The notes: generated by a model from the sequence alone, not told the origin. A stretch of DNA of 64,000 nt from Cryptomeria japonica (GCF_030272615.1 NC_081410.1:125739640-125803639); one strand, 5' to 3'. Shown: positions 23,874 through 36,444, numbered from the stretch's first letter. A program made the numbers and translations.

Positions 23874-25400
23874 AAGGTGCATGATTGATTCATCTGGGAA
23901 TTCTATATGCAAGGGTTGATCGTCTTCAAGTGGAGCTTCAGCAAGTTGGTCTATGATAACCTGTCCTTTGATGGTTGTACGTTCTATATATTCAATGTCA
24001 AATTCTGTAAGGACCATGACCTATTTGGCCAGTCTTCCTGTAAGTGTTGCTTTACTAAGAAGGTACTTAAGTGGATCAATCTTGGCTACCAGCTTAATAG
24101 AATGTGCCAACATATAGTGCCTTAATTTTTTGTGATGTAAAGACTAATGCTAAGCATGCTTTTCTATTACATTGTAATTCATTTCATATGACACCAATGT
24201 TCTATTGATGTAATAGATGGTGTGTTCCTTTTTATTGTCATCCTGCTGTGCCAGAAGTGCCCCCAGTGAAGTATCTGTAGCTGATATGTACGGTATTAGT
24301 GGCTTACCTTTAATCGGTGGCATTAATATGGGTGGATTAGAAAGATACTCTTTGATTTGTTGCAAATGTTGTTCACAATCTTCATCCCAGTTATATTGAA
24401 TCCCTTTCCTTAACACCTTCGTGAAGGGTTGAGCTTTATCAGCTAGATGAGATATAAAACGCCTTATTGATTGAAGATGGCCTTGTAGACTTCGCATTTG
24501 ACTGATATTCTTAGGTGGAGGCATTTCCATTATAGCTTGGACCTTTTCAAGGTCAACCTCAATTCCTTTTCTGGATATTATGTACCCAAGCAATTTTCCT
24601 GATGTTACCCCAAATGCACATTTCTTTGGATTTAAGCGAAGCTTGAATCTTTCCATTCGATCTACTATGAGGCCTAGCTCTTGAATGTGTGTAGATCTCT
24701 TCATGGTTTTTACTAGGGTGTCATCAACATAATCTTCCATGTTTTTATGCATCATATCATGGAAAATAGTGGTTACTGCTCTTTGGTAAGTTTCTCCTGT
24801 GTTCTTTAGACCAAACGACATAACATTCCAGTAGAAGGTTCCCCATGCACATGTGAAAGTTGTCTTCTCTTGATCTTCAGGTGCTATCTTGATCTGATTG
24901 TAACCAGAGAATCCATCCATTAATGAATACATCTCGTATCTAGCAGTCATATCTACTATCATGTCAATGTTGGGAAATGGAAAATCATCTTTTGGACATA
25001 CCTTGTTGAGATCCCTGAAATCTGTGCAAACCCTAATAGATTTGTCTGCTTTTGATACAGGTACTATGTTGGATATCCATTCTGCGTAGTCTATAGCTCT
25101 GATAAATCCATCTTTTAGCAATTTCTCTAGTTCAGCCTTGACTAGTAGTGCCACATGAGGATGCATCTTTCGGAGTTTTTGTTTGATTGGTTTAACTCCT
25201 GGCATAATAGAGAGATGATGCATGATGAGATCAAGATCTAGTCCTCGCATATCTGAGTATGTCCATGCAAAGTTGATCTTCTTTTCTAAAAATAGATTGC
25301 TGAAATCTTTTAACTCTTCTACTGACAGTGATTGAGCTAAATGAATGATATGCGGTATCTCTTGACTCCCAATGTTCACTGGCTGAGTTGGCTCGATCAA
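23874..25400 (-). pseudogene. Tat element reverse transcriptase and gypsy RNase H
   Basis: Open for 416 codons (24150-25400), then continuing through stops to about 23874. RT copies the element RNA into DNA. Visible motifs: 'GFIRAIDYAEWISNIVPV', 'VCTDFRDLNKVCPKDDFP', 'DGFSGYNQIKIAPED', 'FGLKNTGETYQRAV' and the catalytic YVDD at 24720-24731. The connection and the gypsy RNase H start ('ATDTSLGALLAQ') follow, then the 'LRHYMLAHSIKL' region after two stops near 24145. RT residues look intact, with 'KNTGETYQ' in place of the common 'KNAGATYQ'. The domain continues directly into the second RNase H at 23283. Confidence 0.92.
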
Positions 25401-26715
25401 TATGGAAGATCTCTCCTAGAAGTGACTTGGCAGTATATCAAGTATCTCACCTTCAGGAGCCTCAGAGAGGTTTTCACCTTTAGGTTCATCCTTTATTTTC
25501 TCTTTTTTAGAGTCTGACACCGCCACAATGTGGTTTTCGCCATCAAATCTTTAATTCTTATTTTTCTTGTTTTTGCAACTAAGATACTTGATATATGCTT
25601 CAGTCATGTTTTCATTCTGTTCGTTGGTGGAAGAGTACATGGGTTCAACTGCATTGAGGTAGTAGGCTAGTGTATAGTCATTGGCAAAAGTAGGCACGTT
25701 CAAGGGTTGGTTATAAAGAGTATTATCAATCAGTTCTAGATGTATTAAGGATAAGGTTGGAATAGGCTCAAGGGAGTGTACGGTACTATCATCATGACTT
25801 CGGACCAACCAGTCGAATTCTAGAATACTACCTTGCGTATGTGTCTCGAGACTAGGAAGAGTTATGACACGATTATCGTCATTCATGTTAGTATTTATTG
25901 GACTTAATTCAACTGACCTACTCCTAGCGTCGTCACCTACTTCAGACTAGGATACATACCGTGGTATAACAGTAGACAGTATTTCATCATTCATGACAGA
26001 GTAGTCATAATGCATTGTTGAATAGTTGTTGTCATAGATAGAGCTCCCGTCTGAGCCATCAGAGTCATAGGATGAAGTTGTTGACTCGTCTTCAAGTGGT
26101 TTAGTGAAGGTATGTATAGTATCAACAACCACATCTTTGGTGCTGCAAGTTCCTTCGTGATTTGGTTCATTGATTGCTTGCATTTGACACACTTGTGGAC
26201 ATGACTTTGACAGTTCTGTTAATCCCTATCATATGTTCCATTCAGCTTCTTCTGGACTGATGACTAGTTCTCTTGCTCTAGCTTCTAGTTCTTCTTATGT
26301 GGTTCTGTACTTGATTTGTCCTATCTCATTAGGAGGATTGGTAGGTGAAGGACTTGCTTGTGTCCTTTCTTTCTTCAGCTGTCGATCATAGTCTTCTTGT
26401 CGTTTTAATCTGATTTCTTCTATTTCCTTTTGCATTCTTAGGCGTATCAGCTCTTGTGCGTCATCTGTGGTATCCTGGAGTTCTTCAAGCGTTTCTGTAG
26501 TAGATGTATCTGAGATGTGATCTAGACCCCATTCATACTCATTTGAATCAGTTTCTGAGTCATCTACTTGTTGTCTGTCAGTATATGTGATCGGAATGTT
26601 CAGTGGTGCAAACAATTCTCTGATTCTGTATTTCATCTCTCATATCCTCTGGAGCGTCTACTTCACGTGGTATCATAGCTGCTACAACTAGAACTTGATT
26701 ACCACCTGTTTCCTT
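25401..26715 (-). pseudogene. Tat element protease-RT spacer
   Basis: A long linker in at least three open pieces (25551-25886, 25947-26192, 26295-26636). It is acidic and Ser/Thr-rich, and one part (about residues 60-100 of 26295-26636) has Glu/Arg/Lys/Gln heptad-like text ('RLRMQKEIEEIRLKRQEDYD') suggesting a short coiled coil. No enzyme motif was recognised. Confidence 0.55.
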
Positions 26716-27249
26716 TCATTGGGTGGGCAATTCTTGTTGTTTAGCGTCACACTCTTCCTGAGTCTGGTGAACATTAATCTCTTGTATGGTTAAAGGTAGT
26801 ACCTTCTTCTTCCACTTACGTTGATAGTGAGGTCTACATTTCTGATTTGAGTGCTTGCTTGGATCATATCCCAGTACAACTTTATCATTGACAGACTTGG
26901 TTTGCAACTGAATGGGTTCAACAATACCTTGTCAATGCTTACCTACAGGACCAGCACCTAAATATCCCATGCATTGAAGCATCTTATAGCCTGGACCATA
27001 TTGTGTCAGGGAAATTGTACAATGTTGTACTTGTTTTTCTGCATTGTCTTCTTTGAAAAGTGATTTAAGACCATCGTCGCCTTCTATCTCACCTGCGAGA
27101 GAAGTAGAGGACTGTATAAAGGTGTCATCATAAATGACTTTTGGAGTTGAAGTTTGTGGCCTCATGCTCTCTGATGGTTTTCCCGACTGTCTTGGTGATG
27201 AAGGAAGTGACATCAGTGAGAGTATAGGCTCTATCTTGTAGCCATCCAT
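26716..27249 (-). pseudogene. Tat element G-patch-like segment after protease
   Basis: Two open pieces in one frame, separated by a single TGA at about 26929-26931. The first ends 'QYGPGYKMLQCMGYLGAGPV'; after the stop it continues 'QGIVEPIQL'. This follows the G-patch pattern (G-x-G at the start, L..MG, G-x-G, then QGI..P), with Tyr for the usual Trp and a changed GLG. G-patch domains bind RNA or helicase partners and occur after the protease in betaretroviruses. Here it lies between protease and RT in a plant gypsy polyprotein. Domain call by eye from motif spacing. Confidence 0.65.
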
Positions 27250-27278
27250 GCTAGTGTTTGTGATTTTCAGTTTCTTTT

Positions 27279-28220
27279 CTAAATCTTTAGCAGAGATTCT
27301 GAACTTTCAGCTGCGGAAGCTGCTCTATTGTTAGGAACAAAAGCATCAGCACCCTGTGTTAATGCATTGCAGGTATAGCTTGTATCGGTCGGAATACTGA
27401 CCTCTACTCCATTATAAGGGAATTTCAGGCATTGATGGTACGTAGATGGTACTGCTTTCATTTCATGAATCCATGGTCTACCTAGTAAGATGTTGTATGA
27501 AAGATGAAGATCCAGGACTTGAAAAATGACATCTCTCTCCACAGGGCCTTCTCTGATTGGTAATGATACCAGTCCCTTAGAAGTTATTTCTTCTTCATCG
27601 TAAGCCTTGATTGTTATTTTCTTTGTTGGATCAATAACATTTTCAGAGAATCCTAGTTGTGTTAATAGATTGCAAGTACAAATATTCAACCCAGCACCTC
27701 CATCTATCAAAACACGTTTAACGCGGTGTTTATGGACCATGGCTTCAATGTGTAATGGTTGGTTATGTGGATGACTTAGCGAGTTATCATCTTCTTCAGA
27801 GAACGTGAGGTAATGAGGGGAGGTCAGATGACCTACCATAGATTGAAACCGACCTACGTCTAAATCTTTAGGAACACTGGTGGTAAGTAGAGCCTTGTCC
27901 AGGATCTCTTTATGGGCATATGAGATCTTAAGCAATTCTAGAATGGAGATTTGAGCATTGGTTCTCTTCAACTGTTCCATAATACTATAACTAGGAGAAG
28001 ATGATGAAACTGGTTGCTTTGACTTGGCCATGATGGTGTCTATTTGTTTATTTGACAGTTGTGATGTTGTTTGATCAAAAGTGGAGGAACTAGCTCTTGG
28101 GAGAGAAATCTTCTTTTGAGTGCGAGTCACGGCATTAGCAATCTGTGCTTGACTTTGGTGATCTTGGATGATGATTACGTTACAATATTCGGGTTGTACA
28201 AATTCAATCATGTTGATCAC
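27279..28220 (-). pseudogene. Tat element aspartic protease
   Basis: Open for 313 codons. The retropepsin active site reads VLIDGGAGLNIC (DGGA at 27693-27704), followed by the 'LSYNILLGRPWIHEMKAVPS' region that forms the end of the fold. It would cut the Gag-Pol polyprotein. The first 110 residues are a Ser/Gln-rich linker from gag. The D-G-G-A active site (rather than D-S/T-G) is usual for this gypsy group. The domain itself shows no broken residue, but gag upstream and the G-patch downstream are separated from it by stops. Confidence 0.88.
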
Positions 28221-28256
28221 ATTATCGTGATTAGTGTAAGTATAATTGACTCTAGC

Positions 28257-29963
28257 TCATCCCTTGGATTTGGAGGATTCCCCTTGGTCATAATTGGGTA
28301 AGGGATCTTTAAAAGCCTTATGATCAGTATTAGTCGCATGACTTCCAACAGTGATCTTACCTGCGTTGATGAGATCTTGAGTTTTATGCCAGAGTTTCAG
28401 GCAGTTGTTTATGTTATGTCCCTTGTTTTGATGATAGTCACAGTATTCATTTTCTCTCCACCATCTGGGTCTAATTTTTGGATTGTATGGTCTAGAGTTG
28501 TCTGGTAATGTTATCAGATTGTTTGCCAATAAATTTTTAAAAGTCGATTCATATGACTCATCTAGAGGAGTAAACTCACGCTTAGGCTTTGAGACCCAAG
28601 GCTTGTCTTTAAACCACTCTCTTATTTTCTTTTGGGGATTCTCTGTTGTAGTTTCAGTTGCCTCGAGTGCTTGTGTACCACTAGCCAAGTTAAATATTGT
28701 GGATTTTGTTTTTGCTTGGACAGTATCTACCACTCCATCACTAACAATGTTCTTGTTGCTATCTTTGCTATATTTCCAGTATTTACTCTTTTCTTTAGAG
28801 CTAGAACCTTGCGATGTTTCTTTCCAAAGTGATATATCTCCCTTTTTGATAAGTACATCTTCCATTCTGAGGGCGTTATCTACCATTTTGTTGAATGAAG
28901 GTTGTACTTGCATCTGGACACTATATTTCAATTCAGGGACTAAGTTGTTGATGAAGATATCCATTTTCTCAAGATCTGGGATAGTCCGTGAATATCTAGA
29001 GAACATCTTTCTCCATCGTTGGAGGAAAGTGAGAAAGGGTTCTCCTGTATTTTGTCTGGTATTGCAAAGCTCTATCATGGTGATTGGGTGACGAATGTTG
29101 TATGAGTATTGTTGTAAAAATAGTTGGATTAGTTCTTCAAACATTTTTATTCCTTTGGGTAGGCTTGTGAACCATTCCATTGCTTGACCCCCTAAACTCC
29201 TTGGGAAAAGGCGCATGAGGTATGTTTGATCATGCATAAACTCCATACAAGTGGCACAAAATTCTCTGACATGATCTTGAGGATCTGAGGTACCATCATA
29301 CTTGTCAAATTTTGGGATCTCAACTCGTGAAGGAAATGGAGACATGTAAAGGTTTTTGTCAAATGGGAATGGGCATATTGTGTACAAAGAATATTGTTTT
29401 GGTGTTTTATCTTTGTTTTCTATTCTTGTGACTGCAGTTTATAGTGCTTGCATCTGTTTGCTCATTTTTCCCCATGGTGTATCTTCCTCTTTAGCAATGA
29501 GGGCCTCCACATTATAACCAATAGGGAGTTTGGCACCTTGCTTTACTAATTCTAGGAAATAGTCTTCTTTTTCCCAAGCCATGATGACCTTCATCATTTT
29601 TCGGAATTCATTATTATTCTGACATCTATGTACTTCATCTTCAGGAGGTTCAGGGAGCTCAGATTCAATTGATGAATCACTGTCAGTGACTTGATTGCTG
29701 AAATCTTCGTGGGTGTTTCATTTACTGGCTTCTTTTTCTCGTCTTTCCCCAGACATGGTGGGAGATAAGGGCTGACCAAAGATTGGTATATCGTAGACTG
29801 GTATCTGTGACAAGGATGGTATTTGTGATGAGGACGGTATCTGTGACGAGGACGGTTTATTGTAAAAAGGATCTCCCATAAAGAATGGATTGTCTCTAGT
29901 TGAAAAGGGTGTCTCTTTTTCTTTGTCTTTTTTGCTGCGAGAGTTTCTGGTTTGAGCAGGCAT
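28257..29963 (-). pseudogene. Tat element gag
   Basis: The likely start is the ATG at 29961-29963 (MPAQTRNSRSKKDKE). The N-terminal part has a short 'SSSQIP' peptide repeat. The open 376-codon main part (28257-29387) carries the retrotransposon gag core ('FPRSLGGQAMEWFTSLP', 'FLQRWRKMFSRYSRTIPD'). A knuckle reads CDYHQNKGHNINNC (C-x2-H-x5-H-x4-C) near its C-terminus. The protein would package element RNA in the cytoplasm. Stops break the N-terminal third (for example near 29715-29720 and 29440). Protease follows after about 35 bp. Confidence 0.88.
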
Positions 29964-32063
29964 TTTGTAATTGACAGGATGGAGAGCGAGATGTGTTGCA
30001 GAAGTCAAGATCAAATTGTAGCTAGTATTTCATTTTAACGTAGTGATTAAGAGAAGTAACTTAAGATCTGGTCTGGTTTCAGGAACGATCTATCTTGTGT
30101 AAGACGTTATCCAAGTTGACTTAGGTTTGATAAAATGTTCATTTGAACTAGCTGAGAAATGATCGACAAAATCGTGCAACACAACTACAGAGGTATACTA
30201 TCAAGGTTGTTTTATGCTCAGGAAGATGATAACCAGTTTTGGGCTCGCTGTAAAACTGTTTTGGACAGATTTTGACTATTCTCGACTAATAGAATTAGAG
30301 ACTCATACGATTGTATTCTTGGAACCGTACGATAGCATAACAGGTGCAGGATAACCATAGTTTTGTTTCGTACGAGTTGCTGCCTAGTACCGTATGACAA
30401 ATGGGTAGGTCCCAGATGACAAATGATTTTGTTCAGTTTTGTCTCGTACGACACAAGATATGACTCAGGACGACAGACTGTTGGGTCTTGTACGATAGAA
30501 GATTGGGCTCAGGATGACAATATAGTATACTCGTATGACATAGAATTTGGTACAGGATGACAATCGAGCATACTCGTATGACTATTCACAGAGCAGAGAC
30601 TAAAAGTTCTAAGTTTTTCAATAACTGAGCAGGATAACTGAATACAACCAATTTCTGAGATGGACTAATTTTCGACAGGGATAGACCAGTTTCGACACAG
30701 ACAGAGTTTATCACTGAGTTATTTGATCTATTTGATTTGTTTTCCCTAGTTTCAGTATTTCATTTTTTGTCAATTCCAGGGATGAAAACATAGAAAACAC
30801 GTAAGATATATAATATTTCAAGCAAAGCACGCTAACCCTATGGAAGTTGGCTTAGAGAAGAAAACATTTGCTTGCTGACTTAGGTACACACCCAATAGCT
30901 AATTAGAATACGGCCACTAAGTCTCACGCAATGGATTCTCAACACCGTATTAGCCAACTCCAAATGCTAATGGGGGCACGATATGGCAAGTGTCTTGGGA
31001 GAGTTACTATCTCTCTTGCAGAAAGATTATCAACCTTTCGGAGGTGAATTAAGTAGCTTCTATCTTATAGTTCTTAATCAGGAATCCCATTTGAAATTAC
31101 CCCTTGAAGTCACGCAAACATGATTGAGGCCTATAGCCTGACAAGGTACCGAAACAAGTTGTAGTCACATAAACATGATTGAGACCGTGAGGCCCCACAA
31201 AATGTCCGATATGATAGATCTCAAAGAGAAAGCTCAAATAATCCCATCCTCAGAGATTTTAATCATCAGAGACCTATTTATTATAGTGAGTTGGAATGCT
31301 CAGGTCCAGCTATACTCATTAGGGTTGTTCTCATAGGGTGATCACTTTTTCCCACTGTGACAGGCCCGCTAAAGGTACACAAATCTCAAAACTTAGAAAA
31401 AGGCTTCAAGGGTCTAGATTTTTGATTGTCTGTAAAAGACAAGAGCATACTCTCCTACCTCTTAGATTTTTCTAAAAACACAAAAGACAGATTTGTTCAT
31501 TAACCAGATAGCAATTTAAGTGCCTAAAAAATGAATTTAAAGAATACACGATGTTTGGTCAATTTTTTTCTTTAGGCAACTTGCAAAAGCAACGCATCAG
31601 TAGTCATGTTGTTTTTATTCTTTGACAGGCATCCTACAAGAAACTAGTTAGGTTGTAAAAATCTCAGGCAGACAGAAGATAATTCAGGGTCAGCGTTAGC
31701 ATCATCTAAAATTTAAGCAAAAAAATCCTGAAAGTAATAGAATCAGAAAACAGAATCGTATGACAATCTTTGCATGACAGAACGACATAACTCCTTTATC
31801 GTACAAGTTAGAAACCAGCATAGAACGACAAAAGAATAATATAATCAGTGTGTCGTACGAGTCAGAAATCAGCATAGAATGACAAACTATAATAAAATCA
31901 GTATGTCGTACGAGTCCATATCCCGATTTGTACGACAATTTAAAGGATATGATCTTGTTTCGTATGATGCAGTGAAACTACTCGTACGATACTTCACAGA
32001 GGCTGTACGGACGAAACCTGTAGGATTAAAAAAATGATTTTGAGGCCAAAAAAGTAGTTATCG
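29964..32063 (-). other. Tat element 5' leader with TCGTACGA clusters
   Basis: 2.1 kb of non-coding leader between PBS and gag. Two clusters (about 30290-30590 and 31755-32010) contain about 16 copies of a motif close to the palindrome TCGTACGA, often paired with AGGATGACA or AGCATAGAACGACA. Large leaders are common in Tat/Ogre elements; the clustered motif is a sequence observation. Confidence 0.7.
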
Positions 32064-32082
32064 TGCCCCACGGTGGGCGCCA
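32064..32082 (-). other. Tat element primer-binding site
   Basis: The minus strand reads TGGCGCCCACCGTGGGGCA, a known plant gypsy primer-binding type, 4 bp from the LTR end. Confidence 0.92.
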
Positions 32083-32086
32083 TAAA

Positions 32087-33120
32087 TGTGTGTGTGAAAA
32101 GTGGTATAAATTTGTATCTGCAAGACACAACACTTCAATCAAGTCATTACATGCATGGTTAGACAGATATAATCAATGAATATGAAAACCATGGCAAATC
32201 GACCCATTGCCTTCTAAAAGATGCGAGCATATGATTGCTCTCAGACTATAAGCAATACCAGTGACTAGACAACATCAAGACGAAGGATTTTATCTATATG
32301 AACATGATGAATGCTAGATGGATGCAATATTGATCTAACAAGATTTAAGCAATATCAATCTAAATGACCTAATCAATGTGAAATAATTAATATGCAATGA
32401 GCCTAGAGCAAAAATAGTATAATAACGATGTATTCTCCAGCCTCCTTTTGAATGAGAGATGAGCCTGAATTTATAGAAACTTCAGAAAGAAACCAACGGT
32501 TGAGATCAAATGATGATGAGCGGTCAAGATTTTCCAAGAGGAAGCACAATCCAGGTGAATTGATGTGATTGGATGCTTTTATCATCTTTAAAGGAAATTG
32601 AACTAAAATTAAGATTAAAATCATAAAAAATTGATTTATTCTCTCTTTCATTCAATTTTAATATTTAATTGTTTTAATTGCTTTCTTTGAGATTATTCAT
32701 CAATTTTTAATTTGTTTTTCAAGATTGTTTCCAATTGATTTGTTTTCTCAATTAATTCCTTTTTTGGTCAATCAATTCCTTTTTTTGATTTATTTCCATT
32801 TTAGAAGATTTGTGCTCAATTGATTTATTTAAATTAATTTAATTCCTCTTTTTGATGATTTAATGGCAAATTGATTTATTTAATTAAATATGCTAGGATA
32901 TTCAATTAAAATAATTGTTTAAAATGATTTACTTGGGATGATCTAATTAATTAAATAAATATTTAATTAATATTGAGTGATTGATTTTGCCATGTGACAT
33001 TTGATGATTAAAGAATTAATTGTGTGCTCAAGATTGATTTAATTGTCTTTGGTTAGGACCTTGGTGACGTTGTCGAGATTAGGGGCTCATGGTTTAGATG
33101 ACCATTTTTAGTGTATTACA
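32087..33120 (-). repeat. Tat element 5' LTR (1034 bp)
   Basis: Pairs with 18572-19605. The minus strand starts TGTAATACAC and ends CACACACA. A TATA-like TCTATAAATTC (minus) lies at 32467-32477. Confidence 0.95.
32467..32477 (-). promoter_or_regulatory. Tat element LTR TATA box
   Basis: TCTATAAATTC on the minus strand, at the same offset in both LTRs, about 0.65 kb into the LTR. Likely pol II core promoter. Confidence 0.55.
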
Positions 33121-34176
33121 ACTTTAACCAGCTTGCTGTAAATCCTTTAACAGGGTGACTCAAAGCCATTGAGTTCATAAAATCCTTTAACAAGGTAACC
33201 TCTAACAGGGTTTAACCCTTAACTGGGTGATCCCTAACAGGATCGGTTCCTAACAGAACCTGTTGTAACAGGGTTTAACCCTTAATTGGCTGATCCCTAA
33301 TAGGATCGGTTCCTAATAGAACCTGTTGTAACAGTCTTTAACCGGACTAGGCTTCTAACAAAGCGAACTTCTAAAGAGTTCAAAATAGCTTGTGGGTATT
33401 CATCCCCACCATGGTTTTTCCCAGTTGGGTTTTCATGTGAAAAATATGTGTGTCATGTGTGATGTCCTTTTCATGTGATGCTTTGTTGTTTTCTGTCAAG
33501 CGATGAATCATGTTGACCTAGCAAGTTATTATATCTCTGATGATGGATTATCTATTTATGCATAAGGACAAAGTGGAAATAAGGGAGTAGGTTGTATGAA
33601 AAGCTAAGAAGATTGACCGGTTCATGTCTTTCATAGTTGCACTGTGTTTAATCGGTAGTAGTCTAGTTTGGATCGGTGTTAGGGATTGCCAGTAGTCTAC
33701 AGTCTGCAATCAAACCGGTTCAAGAAAAATTTTTGTGCCTGTACTGATTCACCCCCCCCACTCTCAGTACCGGTTTGGTACTCACTATTCATCATTGAGT
33801 TATCATCCTCTCCTCACAAATCATCCACTTTTCATCCAATCTTATGTTGTCCATTTGAGAATCAAAATCCTTCATCATGTCGCCATAATGCCAAATATTC
33901 CCCCATCTAAGCCAAATCCCTCTCATCCATCATCATCATTCAAATCAAATCCAAATTCAATCCAACCAATCTTGTTGTGTGTGGAGAGAAATCCACAATC
34001 CTCATCCAAGGAGAAAATCAAGTAGAGCAACAAGGGCACTTCTACTTTATCAATCTCAATTGGATGAAGAAGTGAAGAACTAAGGTATAATGATTTTTTG
34101 TGTATTTGAATGCATTTACTTATGTTTTATCTTGGTTTATGCACTAACCATTAAGCTTTATATTTTCCCCTCTTCA

Positions 34177-34200
34177 TTTTGGCATGCCTGGTAGGACCCA
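34177..34200 (+). other. LARD primer-binding region
   Basis: Directly after the LTR end TCTTCA: TTTTGGCATGCCTGGTAGGA. Position and TGG start fit a PBS; the tRNA was not identified. Confidence 0.5.
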
Positions 34201-36444
34201 CATCCCTTTTTTCTAACATTTCTTGCAAGTTTCTTGTGTTTTAAGCACGCAGGTTCCGCTTCAGCGCGTTTGACTTTATTTTGGCACATCTCACCCTCTA
34301 CTTTAGCGCGTCTGCAACGGATCAACACGTGTGATTTTAAATTTGAATTTCTTACCGCCTTTTTTGTAGATTTTATGTCGATTAACGCGTGCACCTACGA
34401 ATTAGAGACTCCGCTTCACTATTTTGACGCCTCCATTTGAAAAAAAATTCCTACCTAACTTTCTTTTCGATATTTTCATTAAAAATTGTAAATCGGCACC
34501 TACGCATGTGCTTAGTGAAAAAATCTTTGTGCTTAGATTTTTCTTGAATTTTTCATTAAAAACTATGAATCAATGCCTATGCATGCGAATTGGCGCCTAC
34601 GCCTGTGCATTAGCGCGTGTGTTTTGATGCCTAAGCTATTTTTGTAAAATGGACATAACTTTTTCACTCAGGTGTCGGATTTTCAAAATTCAAAATGCAT
34701 TGGAAAGAGGACTCAGAGATCTAAAATGGGTTGTCAATAATTTTGCATATCATTTTCGAAAATTATTTTAACACGTTCAAAGTCAAGCTTTATTTTTTAA
34801 CTTTAAATGCACATAACTTTAGCATGTGAAATCATTTTTCATTAAATTTTTTTTGAAATTATATAGAAAATCATAAGGATTCCAATTTTGTGACTAATTT
34901 TATGATTATAAAATCATAAGGAATCCTCGTATTTGTATCTTTGTACTAATCATCTTGTCTTTGTAGCCTTTTCATTGGTCCAAGACAAAAAGACTCAAGC
35001 TACTAATCATATTTTGCAGGACGTTTGTCAAAGGCTTTCGATTTTCCACTAAAGTAGATTTATTTCATACATTAGATTAGAAAACACATATTTTGGGGTT
35101 AAAAGAAATTGTGTTTTCTGTGTCTTGTGCACTTGCATGTGTGTAGGGTGGACCCACTGTTACACTTAGTATCCTCTCCCCTTGCCTTCGTGGATCTTGG
35201 GTGTAAGAGAAAAGTGATTAACAACACCTGTCTTTTTCTTTTTGTAGTGAGGGGTATTCTTGATGGGGATTTGATCACCTCACAAGGGTATCTCAAATTG
35301 GGACATGTCGGCGATATTGACTCTCCTAGCATGATCTTGAACGGGTTTTTCTGAGCCGCTATATAAATATGTTGGTCAGACGACTGAGGTGCTGAGTGAA
35401 TTTGATGTATGTGGGGGCTTTCCCTACAATGATAAGCTCAGTTAGAGCCTTAAGTGGATTGCTTCGAGAATCCATTGTTGGATTGGTGATCCCTTAGAAT
35501 TACACAAAGAACCTCGTTTAGTAGCCCAAAATCCCATGTTCATAGTGCAGGGGATGGGGATCGTACCCCAAAGTTACCTATCATGTACCCACTCAAGATG
35601 AAATAGGAGTTCCCCATGTAATAGATCCTCAGATCTCTAGGGTAAGAGAATCTGGTATGCCCCCAGTCATAGATGAGATGAGGAAGGATGACAAGGAGGT
35701 AGTGGTATGCCCGAGAAGTGAGTGCACTGTAAGGGGGAGCCAGCACTACTGGAATCTCTATCTGTCCACTTGTTTGAGGTATTGCTTGTGCGAGAGGCCT
35801 ATTAAATGATTTCCATCTTCCATCCTAAGTTGTATGTCTAATGCAAGTCTTCATTTGTGCAAAAACCAATGTAATTTTGTTTGGGCTAATCTAGGCCCCC
35901 TTCACTTTCATGCTTGTCATAAAGTGTTGCCTTGGTCAATGTGCTTGTCATTGTTTGATTTCTCTTGCCAAGAGTAGATAACATCCAAAACATTCCTTAA
36001 TTTAACCAAACATTTGACCGAACCCTTCAATCTCCACTTTGTCACTGTCAAGCCTCTATTTCATCTCCGTTTGAGCTAAACCCTCGATCAATTTTCATCC
36101 ATCCAAATGATCATCAATCCCCAACCAATATCTTTATCCCATCATCAATCCATTCCTAGTTAGCCTTCCCCTTATTCCTTCCATCAATCCATAATCATTT
36201 TCTTCTCACCTTTGAGAACTTAGCACATCAACCTAATCAAATCTCCAAAATCCCATTTAATCAATCAATATTCCTTTAATCCAATCATCAATCATTAATC
36301 CTAATCCAAATTCAACACTTTGTGAAAGTTTGATTTAGACCTTTATCTTTAACCAATCATTAATTGGTTTTTTGTGCTTGGGAAAGAAAAGAATCTCCCC
36401 CAAGTAGCTTTGCTTAATAATTTGGGTTGATCAAAACCCTAAAT
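34201..36444 (+). other. LARD interior, left part
   Basis: Non-coding; open frames are short and lack motifs. The first 450 bp are rich in GCGCGT/GCGCCT words. The left arm of an inverted repeat lies at about 35630-35712. C/T-rich 'CAATCCA' text fills 36000-36330. Confidence 0.6.
35630..35712. repeat. inverted repeat arm 1 in the LARD (arm 2 at 38602-38680)
   Basis: The core AGGAAGGATGACAAGGAGGT here pairs with the reverse complement of 38612-38631. Similarity spans about 60 bp clearly and about 80 bp with gaps. The arms are 2.9 kb apart and enclose the 67-bp tandem array. Confidence 0.75.

Larger units (their letters stand above)
18572..33120 (-). mobile_element. Tat/Ogre-type Ty3-gypsy element, 14.5 kb, nearly full length
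   Basis: Two 1034-bp LTRs (18572-19605 and 32087-33120) differ at about 21 positions by eye (2%). PBS TGGCGCCCACCGTGGGGCA (32064-32082, minus) and polypurine tract AAAGAGGGGCAAA (19606-19620, minus) are in place. The flanks GCTTT and ACTTT are a target duplication with one change. Minus-strand order is long leader, gag, protease, G-patch-like segment, long spacer, RT, RNase H, second (archaeal-type) RNase H, integrase, Lys-rich tail and long 3' region. The extra RNase H and C-x2-H-type gag knuckle are known marks of the Tat lineage. Each gene has a few nonsense changes and the integrase triad is lost, so it is dead but young relative to its surroundings. Confidence 0.92.
17657..33815 (+). mobile_element. 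copia2: copia-type solo LTR, split by the Tat element
   Basis: TGTTGACATATGTGC...TCATTGAGTTATCA with a perfect 5-bp target duplication TCCTC (17652-17656 and 33816-33820) inside the LARD LTR. Removing 18572-33120 leaves a 1610-bp unit without an interior, so it is a solo LTR left by LTR-LTR recombination. It carries the 'ACCGGT'-rich text and the ATTCACCCCCCCC block (33747-33759) near its 3' end that resembles copia1 and copia3 LTRs, but it belongs to a different subfamily. Confidence 0.8.
14412..34176 (+). repeat. LARD 5' LTR, in three pieces
   Basis: Pieces 14412-14876, about 17389-17656 and 33816-34176 line up in order with the intact 3' LTR at 38751-39937. About 100 bp equivalent to 39205-39310 is missing between the first two pieces. 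In the last 108 bp the two LTRs differ at about 7 positions. Confidence 0.85.

Noticed and set aside
28483-29091. 202-codon plus-strand frame
   Set aside because: It is the antisense of the Tat gag, whose minus-strand frame has clear gag motifs.
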